Shown: positions 34,954 to 46,146 of the stretch, in pieces
Layout: each line of letters begins with the position of its first letter
How positions within the stretch are numbered: position 1 is the stretch's first letter
Assembly (NCBI RefSeq): GCF_009870125.1
Contig: NC_046679.1
Coordinates: forward strand, 8,680,001 to 8,744,000
Reading direction: 5' to 3'
Source of the DNA: Drosophila pseudoobscura
Lineage: Eukaryota; Arthropoda; Insecta; Diptera; Drosophilidae
DNA: 64,000 nt
The notes under the pieces: model-generated
Database searches by the model: none
The model's input: the letters and a program-made list of their open reading frames with translations, nothing else
Told to the model about the DNA's origin: nothing
Translations under genes and position numbers: made by a program

Positions 34954-37166
34954 GTTAATTAAACTATAGTGTACTCATCGGTCGTTAGGTCCAACTAGTA
35001 AAAATATTCATCTCATGTTGTGGAAAATTTGTATGGGATAAGCCAAGTGTTTTAGTGCTTTTTATAAGTATATATAATATATTGTGCGGGATCGCTGCGC
35101 GCGTACTCGACCTGCCGTGACATTCGATTAAAGGTAATATTTATGGTTCTAAGCCAATTTTAGAAGCAGTTTGAGGTACTTCAGAAGGCATACGAGGTAC
35201 TCTTTGTGACCCTCTAACGAGATGGGTTGATGGGGGGGAATGCGAGATAGCTTTACTGCCCGATTAAACATTCAGCAAGGTAAACAATAATACGATTCCG
35301 AAATCCTAATCAAATAATTGAGTGCTAATTTTACAGTCCGCAATCTACACACATTGGGAAAATACACTTTTTAATTACGATAATTGTTGCCAAGAGTATT
35401 CGGACGAACGGGTTGGTTCTTATCACAATTGCAGCAACAAAGACAGGAGGCAGGGCCCCTGGGCGAGCAGGAAGGCAAAGAGCAATGAAAAGTAAACTCA
35501 AAGCGAGATGACCCCCAGATGCAGTCACCATCGCCAATCGGCGAAATGTTAGCACGTGGATGATGTGAGGAAATTTACATTTGTGGCTCGCGCGGTGTTA
35601 AATATGCAGACGAAGGGCTCGCTCGCTCGCGATGTGAGTCAGTCGATGCGGCAACCACCTGCGCGGCGGAAATTACAATATCAACAACATGCCTATTTAG
35701 CATGCATTGGATATCCCTTTCCGCGCTCGCTTTGGTGTCTATAAATAACGGCGCTTCTTCTTCCCAGCCCCCACCTGCGTCACGGAGCACATTACTTGAA
35801 CTTGGCAGAAGAGGAACACACGTAGTACATACAGTAGGTACACCGTACGGGGTAGGATTTATTTGGCTTCCATCCACAGCCACTGTGGCCACCAACACAC
35901 AACACTCACCTCGTTTTCGCAAACACATAGTAGACGATGAGTGCAACTGATGCAATCTCTATGCCGCCGAGCAAAGAAATCTCAGCGACACGCTGGGCAA
36001 AGTTCAAGACAGTCGATAGCATGATTATGCTTATGCTTCCCCTGCCTTGCCTTGTCTTGTCTTGGTGTGGCTTCAACGGAATTTGTATTCAATCAGCCGC
36101 CGGCCAAGTGATCGGAAGTGCGTGGTGTCTCAGTGTCTCGGTGTCCAGAAGATGTGCGCCAGTGTCCCTTTCAGCAGAGCGGCTAGCTAGTACTTTATTA
36201 TCGCCCAATGGCGGTGCAAAATATATGTAGATGATGCCCGGACCGTTCCGATTGCTGCTGCTGTACAAACAATAACAAAACGGCGCGCATTGAGCGTTGT
36301 TCCAGCGACGTTCCGCTCTCTTCGTGCTCTCTCCGGCTCTCGCCTGATGCTTGCTGATAGCTCCTCTCCGCTGCTCTCCTCTCCTCTCCACTCCACTCTG
36401 TGCCTATGGTGGTGGGGGTTGTATTATTGCGTTCTACTCGAAATATAACCAGACATCGCCCCTCGTGTCGCGACCCGCCATTCGTCGCCGTCTGTGTTGT
36501 GCATAAAAAATATCGTATGATTCTGCGAATCTGCTCTGCTCTATTCCGATTTTGGTTTAATTTCTCTCGCACGAGATGTGACGGTGACGGACAAAACCAC
36601 CTTTTGGCTATCAGCATCCACCATCCACCGCAGTTTAGCGCAGCAAATTTTTATTGAAACAGCTGAACTTGTGCAGTCTTTTAAACCGGTTTTCCACTCT
36701 GCCACTAGTGTATGTACTTTTTTCGCTGTTTCGTAGTTAATTGAATCAAATTCGCGTCCTTTCTTCTGCCTTTGTGCTGAGGGCTGATGGCTGAGGACGG
36801 TGCTTTATGCGCGACAGACGAGCGTCGGACCGTGCGGTTCGAGAGTACACAGTGGAATAACAGCGGCCGTCCACCGTTGACGCTTAATTAAATGCCAATT
36901 AACGTGTGACAGTAAGTCTGTATGCGCCCGCTCTGTATGCACATGCCACATACATATATTACGAGCAGAGTACTTATACACGACCGACCAAGATCGGCGG
37001 TGAACGAAGATAACCAGAGCCGATTCCGTGGCATCCCGAGGGCGGCTGCTGCTGCCGTTATCACACACAGAGGCGTCAGAGAGCCAGCGATAGTGAGCTG
37101 ATAACAGGGTCTCTCTCAATCGACGAGAGAGAGAGAGAGTGAGAAAGCGGAACGGAGCACAGCAAA
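34954..37166. other. 2.2-kb gap between converging genes, promoter-like in its right part
   Basis: Between the RING gene's stop and RpL4's 3' end. The left part (to about 35,300) is AT-rich 3' flank. From about 35,600 to 37,140 the sequence is GC-richer, with CT/GA-rich stretches near 36,300-36,410 and a GAGAGAGAGAGAGAG run near 37,125-37,141. No ORF here looks protein-like. It may be the promoter and 5' UTR of the short exon at 37167-37176. Confidence 0.4.
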
Positions 37167-37176
37167 ATGAGCAACA
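37167..37176 (+). CDS. Possible first coding exon (ATG AGC AAC A|GT) of an unidentified + strand gene
   Basis: ATG in an ideal fly context (CAGCAAAATGAG) is followed after 10 coding bases by a strong donor, GTAAGTACTT. A GA-rich, promoter-like stretch lies just upstream. No other + strand exon in this window is left unassigned, so the rest of the gene would have to lie beyond RpL4 and others or outside the window. It could equally be a chance ATG in a noncoding leader. Confidence 0.25.
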
Positions 37177-37309
37177 GTAAGTACTTATGGCCTAAGACTA
37201 AATTGTTTAATCAGTAATTACTTTCGCACTGTATTATGAATAAAATTCATACAACTTTTGTTATTTATTATATAAAAGAGTGTGTCTGCATTACTTGGGG
37301 AAAGTAAGT

Positions 37310-39057
37310 TTACTTCTTGGCCGCTGGCTTCTTGGCGGCGACCTTCTTCTTGCGGGCAGCCAGGAGCTTGGCGCGGTTGGCGGCAGCCTTTGTGGCGACA
37401 TTGGCGAAGTGCGACTTGGCCAGCTCGACGTTCTGTTTCTTGGCCTTGGCCAGAACCTTGGCGACGGTGCGCTTCTCGGCAGCCAAAGCGGCACGGCGCT
37501 TCAACACCTCGGCGTATGGGTTCAGCTTGATCAGCTGACGCACGTTGGTCAAGGGGTTCAGACGACGGACGCTGCGGAACACGCGCTTGCGGGGATCGCG
37601 CAGAACCTTGCGGATCTCCTCCGACTTCAGCAGACGGGACAAGTCAGTGTTGGCCATCTTGGGCTGGGGCAGATTGTAGCCCTTCTTCAAGGTGGCTGGA
37701 CTCTTCCAGGTTCCGAACAGATCGTTCAGGCGCGAGAAGGCAGACTCGGTCCAGATGACAAAGCGACCGACATGACCGCCGGGGGCGAGCTTCAGCAGAT
37801 TCAGCTTGTCGACGTTGATGGTCTCGATGCCGGGGATGTTGCGGAAAGCCTTGCGCAGACCCTCGTCCTTGTGGTAGACGACCAGGGGACCACGGCGAGC
37901 AACGCGACGACGGTCGCGCATGGTACCACGGCCAGCACGGAAGCGCTGAGACTTGTACACCTGTTGATGGGGCACATAAACAAGCAAATTAGTTTCCAGA
38001 TACTTATTTGTTAGCTTGTGATGCTAAAAATAAGCTGTGGCTCTCCACTGCAAACGTCTGCAACTTTGAATCAGGTTACACTCGTAACGCCTAGGAGAGC
38101 AGTTAGTCTGGCAACGCACCAATGCTCCAAGGAGCACGCAAACAGACTGACAATCAGTCACTACTCGTCAGTTGTTTACGCGTTGCGGGGCTGGATTAGT
38201 ATCGTTTCGACTCTCAGTACCCACCTTCTGGATGTCAGCCCAGATCTTCAGGCGACGCAGGAAGATGACAGCCTGCTTGGTCTTCTGCAGCTTCTGGACC
38301 TCATCGGAGACGACCAATGGGAACTCGGAGACACCGTCGATCACATGACCCTTGGACTGCACGAGGGCGGGCACGCCGGAGGCGGCGATGGCCGACACCA
38401 GAGCGTAACGGCGCTGGTTGACATTCACCTTGCGGTGCCAGCGACGGAAGGTCTTGGTGGGGGCGAACATGCGTCCACCACGGCACATGTTGCCGAAGGC
38501 ACCCTGGCCGGAACGGTGAGTACCACCACCACGGACACGGGGAATACGTGCGACGGCACGACCGGTACCCCACGACTCGGCAGAGGTTTGGTGACCTGGT
38601 GGAAACAAAAACATCATTATTCTCCTCCTTTGAATCAAGCACTCACAGGGAATCACTTACCAGCGAGCTCGCTCACGGCGTACGGCTGGCGGTTGTTGCG
38701 GCGTAGCAGCTGGTGCACCTCGTTGACCACATCCGGACGGATGGGTGCCTTGAACACCGCTGGCAGGCAGATGTTCTTGTCCTTGGCAGCCTCATTCTTT
38801 TCCGTGTACACGGAGACCAATGGCCTGGCGTTGCCTAAGCTCTGTAAACAAAAACCAAAAGCGTCCGTTTAAAAGTGTCCACAACCATAACATGGCATTT
38901 CGCACACTGCCGTCGTCCACCGCACACTACACACACGTGGAGGTTAGGCCGAATTTCACGACACATTTTCACTGTTTTCCGATTGTTTTGTGTGTAAAAC
39001 CCACGTCAATGAAGTCTGCGGCGGCCCAGGCACTAACGATGCACACTTTCTCACCAT
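37310..39057 (-). CDS. RpL4: 60S ribosomal protein L4 (uL4)
   Basis: Exons 39057-39055 (the ATG alone), 38841-38661, 38595-38225 and 37960-37310 encode 401 aa, the fly RpL4 length. The protein starts [20 protein letters not shown] and contains the uL4 loop region [20 protein letters not shown] that lines the peptide exit tunnel. It ends in the Lys/Ala-rich tail [16 protein letters not shown]. The start exon ends exactly after ATG (ATG|GTGAGA), as I recall for RpL4 in other flies. A polypyrimidine TCT-type initiator lies about 80-100 bp upstream. The 264-bp last intron holds a probable H/ACA snoRNA. The long + strand frame across the last exon is a codon-bias shadow. AATAAA on the - strand lies at 37264-37269. 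Confidence 0.97.
38033..38150 (-). ncRNA. Probable H/ACA box snoRNA in RpL4 intron 3
   Basis: On the - strand the intron folds into two hairpins joined by a hinge. Hairpin 1 is closed by AGTCTG/CAGACT with an inner TGCTCC/GGAGCA stem and internal-loop arms. The hinge holds an ANANNA match (AGACTA). Hairpin 2 is closed by GCTCTCC/GGAGAGC. An ACA (38038-38036) follows directly, three bases before the proposed 3' end. Size, two-hairpin form and location in a ribosomal-protein intron are typical of guide snoRNAs for pseudouridylation. The target is unknown to me. Confidence 0.5.
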
Positions 39058-39130
39058 GTTCGTTGATTTTTAAGCCCAATAAGTGGAATTAAATACTCTG
39101 CAAACGCAGATACCGTCCTCTTTTTATTAA

Positions 39131-39158
39131 GAAGAACGAGAAAGAAAGAGGGAAGGTC
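39131..39158 (-). promoter_or_regulatory. TCT-type polypyrimidine initiator region of RpL4
   Basis: The - strand reads CCTTCCCTCTTTCTTTCTCG then TTCTTC. This pyrimidine run fits the TCT/TOP initiator used by fly ribosomal-protein genes. The exact start site cannot be fixed by eye. Confidence 0.45.
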
Positions 39159-39214
39159 GCCGGAAATGACCGTGCTGCCACGTTTTGCATTACAGGGTTG
39201 CTTTCGTATATCAG

Positions 39215-39540
39215 AAATCGCACTTAGCCCTTTTAGGCCCCCTCTATTTGAATAGTTTAACGACTTGAGGTAAATGGCGGAAAGTATTGACGATTGTAAA
39301 TTCTTTTTGTAGATTAATCCTGCCCTTCCTTTGACTTGCAAGAAAAACATTGATATTTTTCGCCTCAACTGCGCTAAAATTATTCAATTTTCATTACTTC
39401 GGTGGAATATTAAAATACCGCCTGGGCTTACAATGGGTTAATAGTTCTCCGTCAAGGATTGGAAATCCTATTCCTCGATTTTGAAATTCCGATTTTGAAT
39501 ATTACTAGCTAGATAGAAAAGTTAGCCATGCCCACATAAA
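39215..39540 (-). repeat. Dispersed promoter-associated repeat, copy 3a (RpL4 side)
   Basis: Same order and orientation as copy 1: TTAGCCCTTTTAGGCCCCCT, GACTTGAGGTAAATGGCGGA, GCGCTAAAATTATTCAATTT TCATTA, ATGGGTTAATAGTTCTCCGT with CAAGGATTGG, and GCCATGCCCACAT. It runs, on the - strand, towards RpL4. Confidence 0.65.
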
Positions 39541-39695
39541 TTGATCCAAACAAGCCAGTTAAGAAGAAAGTTTGTTCATTAATCGCTAGAAATATTCGAC
39601 GGAATTTTAAAAAGTCCGTATATTTACGGTATATTTGGTATATTTCTGGATGTCAGACTGTATATCTTTCCGATAAGTGCGCGGTCATACTATTG
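39541..39695 (+). repeat. Dispersed promoter-associated repeat, copy 3b (BCAS2 side)
   Basis: A second partial copy in the opposite orientation, head-to-head with copy 3a. It has AACAAGCCAGTTAAGAAGAA, GTTCATTAATCGCTAGAAAT, ATATTCGACGGAATTTTAAA, repeated GTATATTT strings, then CGGTCATACTA. It runs towards BCAS2. Confidence 0.6.
39605..39692 (+). promoter_or_regulatory. Motif 6-like and Motif 1-like promoter of BCAS2
   Basis: TTACGGTATATTT and TTTGGTATATTT (39623-39645) resemble Motif 6. CGGTCATACTA (39682-39692) is Motif 1 with one change (T for C at the sixth base of GGTCACACT). It lies about 45 bp before the BCAS2 ATG. Confidence 0.55.
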
Positions 39696-39735
39696 CTAAC
39701 GAAACTTTTGTTTATCTGTAAAAAACTAATTATAA

Positions 39736-40648
39736 ATGGCTGGAGAAGTTATTGTGGATGCCTTGCCCTACATTGACCATGGGTACGACGACGTTGGCGT
39801 CAGGGAATCGGTAAGTTAGATCATCGCTTCTCTAATACATATTGTTAACAATTGATTTTTGCCGACAGGCGCTCGCCATGGTGGAAGAGGAGTGCAGACG
39901 CTACCGGCCGACAAAGAATTACCTGGACCATCTGCCACTGCCAGCCACTTCGCCCTTCGAGACGCCGCTGATGGTCAACGAATTCGAGCGCATACAGAAT
40001 CGCCTGCCGATGGAGACACTCTCCATGAAGCGGTACGAGCTGCCACCTCCGCCATCCGGCAAGTTGGGGGAGGTGTCTGCTTGGCAAGAGGCCATCGAAA
40101 ACTCCATGGCCCAACTGGAGCACCAGTGCGTGCGCTCGCTAAATCTGGAACTTCTGCTGGACTACGGCACGGAAGCGTGGAAATCCTACTTGGAGGTATT
40201 CACGGCCATGCAGGCCAAAGCGCAGCTGCAGCTGCAGCAACTGAAAAAGGACATACAGGACGTGAACTGGCAACGCAAGCAGGCGCAAACGCTTGCGGGC
40301 GAGAGGCTGCGCTCTCTGGACGCCCACTGGGTGTTGCTGGTATCGAAGAACTATGAGATTGAAACCGAGTGTGTGGAGCTCGAGAAGCTGGTTCAGGCCG
40401 CCCGCGAACACATAAAAACCCTTGGTCCGACCAACGCTAATGACACCGCACCAACGCCGGAGCACACAAATGGACATGCCGAAGAGGACATCTCTGAGAG
40501 CAATGGAAACATCAATAGCAACAGTAGTGCTAGTGGCGACGGAGATGGAGACGTAGAAAACGTAGAAGACGTACGTGGAGGTGATGGGGACGCCAATGGT
40601 GATGGGGATGGTGATGATGCCGCCGAGGACGAATCCTCCAATGAGTGA
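39736..40648 (+). CDS. BCAS2: BCAS2/SPF27, Prp19-complex splicing factor
   Basis: Exons 39736-39810 and 39869-40648 give about 284 aa. It follows human BCAS2 closely: MAGEVIVDALPYIDHGYDD, RRYRPTKNYL, MKRYELPPPPSGK, AWQEAIENSMAQLEHQ, DVNWQRKQAQTLAG and LVSKNYEIE. It is a core subunit of the Prp19/NTC complex that activates the spliceosome. The central half is helical/coiled coil. The C-terminus carries an extra ~60-residue Asn/Asp/Gly/Glu-rich acidic tail (SGDGDGDVENVEDVRGGDGD) not present in the shorter human protein. It is divergent from RpL4. Confidence 0.95.
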
Positions 40649-41160
40649 ATGAACGTAGGATTCAGTAGACATATAATTTGTACAAGTTTAAATACATATA
40701 GAGTTCATATAACAAGCAGCATAATGCGAATACGTTGTATAAATATAGGATTCCCGTGTACGCGTCGTGAGTAACTTCTTAGTTTCGTCTAAATCGTATG
40801 TATATGTAATTGCTTGTGGCGCCCAGAAGCCAGCTCCTCCCATCTAATAAGATACCACTTGGAGCTTGGTTCCCATGGCACCGTGTTTATATGTGTACGT
40901 AAATATGTATGTAGTTTATCCAGCCTGATTCGCCGCGGGGCCTTGCCACCGGCTACAAGTTAGTCGCATGGCACATTCGTGATACTGTCTTGGTCCTGAC
41001 CGACCACCCACGAGAGGATGGATGCTGAGCGGGTAGTGCCTCGGATAATGATGGGAATAGCGGTAGCAGAAGCGATATGATCGGGGAGAGACAGATTCTT
41101 AGCGCACAGCCCCTAGTATCCACTCCTGGGGTGACGGTCAGTATATAGACATCCTTACAT
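40649..41160. other. Tail-to-tail gap BCAS2 / MCC-like gene
   Basis: Two 3' UTRs. The only notable string is GGGGTGACGGTCAGTATATA followed by GACATCC (41129-41155), a variant of which recurs at 54470-54492. I see no gene. Confidence 0.4.
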
Positions 41161-44024
41161 CTACAGCGTTGTCTCAGGAACATGCTTGTTGCATTGCTCA
41201 TGGTCCAGCCGCAAGTCTGCAATCCTCTGCTCCAGTTTATTTACCCGCACCTGATACTTGCGTCTGCTGACCTCCAACATTTGCCCCAGATTGCTGCAGG
41301 ACATTCATAAATTAATAATCTGATAGTCGGCCAGGCCCACTAGAATTCCAAATACATACTGATTCGATTGCTGCAGCTCGCGTACGCTCTGTTGCAGCTC
41401 CTCGTACTTCTCCTCGGAGGCTCGTTGCGAGGACGTAAAGTTGGCCAGAAGCGTCTGGAGGCGACCCTTTAGTTCTGTTTCGCGGGTTAGCGCCTCGACC
41501 AACTGTTGCTCGGTGAGAGCTGAATGCTCGGCCTCCGAGTAGGAGACTCGATTCGCCAGCTGCAGCTGCTGGAGGGCAACGTGCAGTATGGCCACTCGTT
41601 CTTTGGAATGCTGTCGGTCCTGCTCCGCTTCATTTATTTTGGTCTTTAGTTCCACATTCTCGTCCTGCAGCTCGAGCAGCTCCTGCATGATTACGGCCGT
41701 ATCCAAATCGATGGGTGACTTCTTGTACTCGTCCCGCAACTCGTGCCCCTTCTCCAAGGCCAGACGCTTCCTTTCGTACACATCGCTAAATGGCGATTCC
41801 AGATTGACAATTGTGTGCTGCACGGTCGAGCGGCGGCCCTTGAGCTTCGAGACGTGATTGCGCAGACGATTGTCATCGTCGGTACACCATGGCCGGGCGC
41901 TCTTTGGGTAATCTTCTCCGCCCAGATTTATGTTGTGCTGCCACGGGCCCAGACTGTTCTCGCACACATTCTTCTCGCTGTCCAGGCGGGCCAATAGATG
42001 CTTGGCCACCGCCTCAACCGAACGTCGGCTTTCCTCCGCTGCCGCCGATTGATCGCTCAGAAGCGCCAACCTAATTTAGAGATTTCGAAATGAATTTAGA
42101 AAGATGGAAGAGGAGAGTCCAGTGCTATGTCCAGGCCTTACTTGGTCTCCAAGAGTGCCAGCATCACGTCGTAGGCCTCGATGGCGCGATCGCTGCAGTT
42201 GAGCGCCAGTTGAAGGGCCACCGCATTCGACTCGTATTTGCCGCATAGCAAGTACAAATGTTCTGTGTGCTCTTTTGACTCGTCCAGTGTCATGGCCAGA
42301 ATTGTGTTTCGCATCTTGAGGTACTCCATTTTACGCTGGTGTGGCTCTAGGTCTTTGCTCAGGTGCAGCGGCTCCATAATGCTGTCCATGAAAGAGTTTT
42401 GTTCCTTCAGTTCGCTCACCAAATGCTCCACCAGATTGATGTGCTGAAAGTAATTGAACGATCAGTGGGCGGGTACGCGAGGGATTCAGCAACCTACCTC
42501 GTTGCTTAGCTCCGTGTGGGCATCGCTAGATGGCTCTTCGTCTTGTTCGTTCTTGCTGGCGCAACGCAATTTAACCCGCTCGGCCATTTTCGGAACGGCA
42601 GGCACTCTCTTCTGCGGGCTGGTCAGAGAAACGCAAGCTGCAAACGGTAAGGATTAGAGTAGGTTAGACCATACATAGGTTGGACTTTTCGCATACCATT
42701 CAGATCGTTAAGACGTTGTCCACTCTCGTTGGCCTCTTGTTCACAGGCAAAGAAGTCCACCTTGGTCTGCTCCTCAACGACCGCAGTGTCCTTGGTAGCA
42801 ATCTCTGACTGGAGCAGAGCGATCTTAGCCCTCAAATGCAAAACTTCCTCCTGCAGAGCGTCCAGTTGTCCTTTGTTACCGAGCTCTTGTGGCTTAAGAC
42901 CAATTTTGTCCACGCTAGCGGCGCTATAGAGATCTTCCAGTGGCTCTGTCTGACACTCTGCATCTGGATTGGTCAGGTTCAGCTCCGAGTTATACACAGA
43001 ACCTTCCTGATAGCTGAGCTCTAAAAGGGTGGAGACTTTGTGGGTGAGAGACTTACCATTCTAAAAGTGTTTTGGCTTACCACTGCCCTCGGGCTCCTGC
43101 TCCTCGACTATGATATGATCCTGCTTGGAGCGCAGTTTCTTGCTCAACTCCGCAATGACGCAGTGCATCTCTGTGATGCGACATTCGTGCGCCTGACTGA
43201 CCACCTCCAAACGCTTGTGGCACATTTCCCTCTCCGCATTGCTCTCCGACAGTTGGCGCTCCGCCTGCTGCAAGCGCTGTGTCAGCTCGCGGACACGGTT
43301 CTCCAGCTGCTGAACCGACAACTGCTCAACCTGCAGCAAAAGAAAACATGGCAATTAGTAACTGTTGAAGCGGGCATATAGTCATCACATTAATGGGTCG
43401 CCTGGCCAGTGGCTGTGCCATCAGAGTGTATTCCCAGCTGTGTCGCTTTTCCCCGCGCTGAATCCCAAAGCCACCAACGCCACCGGGAACAGGAGGTGTG
43501 TCGCTGCAGCACATACAGCTCAGGCTGCGCGGAAGCAGTTGCTCCGCAATCATGGCCGCAGTGGAAAATTTTACTGGCCCTTGCTATTACGTCGTCAGCC
43601 GCTGCTGGTGGGTGCATTCTCCGCTGCAGTTTGACCTTCGACTCGATACGCATCTGCGCACTGTGCGCCACGCAACCCAGCCACAGACCGCAAAACAAAT
43701 ATACTATGTGCTGTCACTTACTTTATTGACAATGTCCAGCGTGGAGCAGCTCGAAATATTGATGTCACTTTCGGTAGTGTCGCGCGGCGTATGCTCTGGC
43801 GACTCCGGCTCGCAGGAGCCCACTAGGTGCTTGGCATTGGTGCAGCCTCCCCGCGGCGATATGCTGCCAAAGACATACTCGATGTCTTCGCCAACGACGC
43901 TGCCAGCTGCAGTCTTCGAGATGCCTGTGATCTCCCGCTGGTGTTGGGGCTGCTGCTTCTCATTCCGCCGGTGGACCTCAATTCCAATCTTGGCGTCGGA
44001 TGCTATTTGCACATCGTTTGACAT
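41161..44024 (-). CDS. MCC: MCC-like (mutated in colorectal cancers) coiled-coil PDZ-ligand protein
   Basis: Seven exons: 44024-43722, 43330-43081, 43020-42697, 42637-42498, 42443-42142, 42070-41360 and 41293-41161, about 720 aa. Most of the chain is coiled coil. Matches to vertebrate MCC are ordered along it: CRITEMHCVIAELSKKLRSK, PAVPKMAERVKL, LCGKYESNAVALQLALNCSD with AIEAYDVMLALLE, an AVIMQELLEL segment, and QQSNHNLGQMLEVSRRKYQV. The protein ends ETTL, a class I PDZ ligand like the human ETSL end that binds Scribble and NHERF-type scaffolds. MCC acts at the cell cortex and in Wnt/NF-kB control. The N-terminal ~100 residues are disordered and lineage-specific. The symbol is that of the human orthologue. 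Confidence 0.85.
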
Positions 44025-44719
44025 TTTGTTGTGTGTGGGAGGGTGTGCGTGTGGGTGTGGGTGGGTGGTCGCTGCAAATTCTCCTGGATTAGATTCGACT
44101 ATGTTGCGGTCTTCTTAAAATTCTGGGCTGGTTTTTGATTTTTGCTCCATTCTCACACATTATGGCACTGGGTTAGTTCTACGTGGCACTTTTGATCCGT
44201 TCTTTAAGGCATTTTTAACTCAAAAATAACGTTTTTTGTAATCAACAAAAATTAACTGTTTATTGCGTTCTTATCAGAATGTGTATACCATATACACATA
44301 TCGATATGTATATATCGATATCTCCTTTAAAAACCTTCTTTGAAATGCACTTAAATGTCGGTTCAGCAATACGTTTTTAGCTTTAATGCTATTTTAGAGC
44401 TTAAAGAACATTTCAAAAGCGATTTTCGGTGGAAAATCATTCTGTACTCTGCAATTCTGAACTGAAGCTCCCGTTTCTTGTAACTTTTAACAGATGGCGC
44501 TGACCAATATATCGGAATTTTGTCAATATTCATTGAATATCATTGCGGTAGGCGGATCATTTGAACTGGGGATTTCGGCAGACCTTTAAAATTCATCCAA
44601 TTGCACATTTAATATGAATATTCCTAGCATTCCCAGCAATAGGTGGATCGACGAGATTTCTTTTCAACTATACATATGACTTTAATTGGAACATTACAAA
44701 CTATGCTTATCTAGGGATT
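44025..44719. other. MCC-like gene promoter and 3' flank of the ZAD gene
   Basis: About 700 bp between two - strand genes. Two perfect DRE sites (44299-44306 and 44313-44320) lie about 280 bp before the MCC ATG. The remainder is AT-rich and shows no gene. Confidence 0.5.
44299..44320 (-). promoter_or_regulatory. Paired DRE sites upstream of the MCC-like gene
   Basis: Two perfect TATCGATA octamers (palindromic), 14 bp apart, in an AT-rich stretch. DRE is the binding site of DREF, a regulator of housekeeping and proliferation promoters. Confidence 0.65.
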
Positions 44720-46052
44720 CTACTGAAGAAGGGTCTCAACATCGACTTCCAATGCTTTGGCCGCGGACTCCTGGGCATGCGAGTTTTGGGCATGGCTTTT
44801 CGACCGGAAGTGGGCCTGTAGATGGGGCCGACGTATGAACGACACTTTGCACAGTTCGCAGCTGCAAAAGATAACATTTAAAATGGATGACCACACATAA
44901 ATCGGTGAAGAACATACTGGAAAGACCGTACGCCCGTGTGGCTAAGCATGTGCGCCTTGAGTTTCCCACTCACAGCAAAGGATTTGTCACACTCCGTGCA
45001 CTTGTAGGGCTTGATGTTGGTGTGGCGACTGAAAGTACAAGAGTTAACATCAGACAAGAGTGCCACATCGGAGGCTTTCCATTCCCTCACATGCGTTCGT
45101 GCTGGATGCGTCCGCTGGAGTTGTTGAATGACATATTGCAGTACTGGCAGGGAAACGGACGCTCGCCCCGGTGCAGCATCTCGTGGCGCCGCAGAAGATG
45201 GGCCGTATAGAATGTCTGTGGACACTGCTCGCAGGCAAAATTCTTCACTCCCGAGTGCCGCAGGAGGTGGACTTTGAAATTGCTGGGGCAGGAGAAATGC
45301 CGGCCGCACTGCTCGCATATGCAGTCTCGTTTGCGGCGCTCCCGCTTTAGGGCCACCGTCTCCTCCTCGGTGAGCTTGTCCCATTGGGTGCGTGGCAGGT
45401 TCCGGCTCTTGCTGTTGTCAGCAAACGTCATCGATGCGTAAACGGTGGAGGCACGTGGGGGCGGTTGGCCTCTGGCGAGTTTTGGGTTCGTTTCGATACC
45501 GGGCTTAGCTGGAGGAGTCGAATCAAGCTTCACATCTTCCGGTGCCACCACAACAGAACCCTCATCCTCTTCTAGGGGCTCCAGTTCTACCGACGCCACA
45601 CAATGACTGTCGTCTTTCTCCTCGCTCTCAGAACCGGACACCTCATCTGCTTCCTCCTTAGACTTGTGTCCAGTTGCGTCCAAGTAGATCTCCTCGACAG
45701 CCTCTGGCTCGGTGGAACCGCTCTGGAGCAACTTCTGCGTCTGGATGACACGCTCCCGAAAGCGCACGGCTTCCCTCAGAGACACCTCGCAGGGCCCGCA
45801 AATGCGGGCTGGGAAATTCGGTTGCTCGAGTAGCTAAAAAGTCGGTTGGAACCAATGAGTGGAGCTGTAGACCTCCCAATCCATCAGTTCGTCTGAACGT
45901 GTGAAAACTTGGATACCTACAAATAAACCCGTTAGGGCTTCAATTTGATTCAGCATTATGTTGTCAGGCTCTTGGAAGAGGTTCTTGGATGTGGCATTGT
46001 AAATAAACTTGCCGCAAGCGCGGCAATCTCGAGATATTTTGGATTTTTCCAT
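44720..46052 (-). CDS. ZAD-C2H2 zinc-finger transcription factor
   Basis: Four exons (46052-45921, 45833-45091, 45028-44918, 44861-44720) give about 375 aa. The N-terminus is a ZAD domain: CRAC at residues 10-13 and, across intron 1, CGPC. ZADs dimerise insect zinc-finger factors. An acidic linker (DEVSGSESEEKDD, LEPLEEDEGS) follows. Then come five C2H2 fingers: CEQCGRHFSCPSNFKVHLLR, CEQCPQTFYTAHLLRRHEML, CQYCNMSFNNSSGRIQHERI, CTECDKSFAVSGKLKAHMLS and CELCKVSFIRRPHLQAHFRS, with TGV/GE-type linkers. The last is split from its linker by an intron. ZAD factors are numerous in insects and I cannot assign a paralogue or target. Confidence 0.88.
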
Positions 46053-46116
46053 AGTTTAACTGCAAATTTTCAGAAAAATTCCATCCACACAACTCTGTTT
46101 ACATCTGTTGGATTTA

Positions 46117-46146
46117 TATCGATAGATGTGTTATTGACTATCGATA
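46117..46146. promoter_or_regulatory. Two DRE sites in the ZAD gene / NAT9 bidirectional promoter
   Basis: Perfect TATCGATA octamers at 46117-46124 and 46139-46146. Only 99 bp separate the two start codons (46052 - strand, 46152 + strand), so one compact DREF-type promoter must serve both genes. The second octamer is 5 bp from the NAT9 ATG. Confidence 0.75.

Noticed and set aside
35556-36657. Several 60-140-codon frames in the RING/RpL4 gap
   Set aside because: Both strands are open in GC-richer, simple-sequence DNA; compositions are not protein-like and the frames have no splice logic.
37280-38014. 244-codon open frame opposite RpL4
   Set aside because: Shadow of the strongly biased ribosomal-protein exon.
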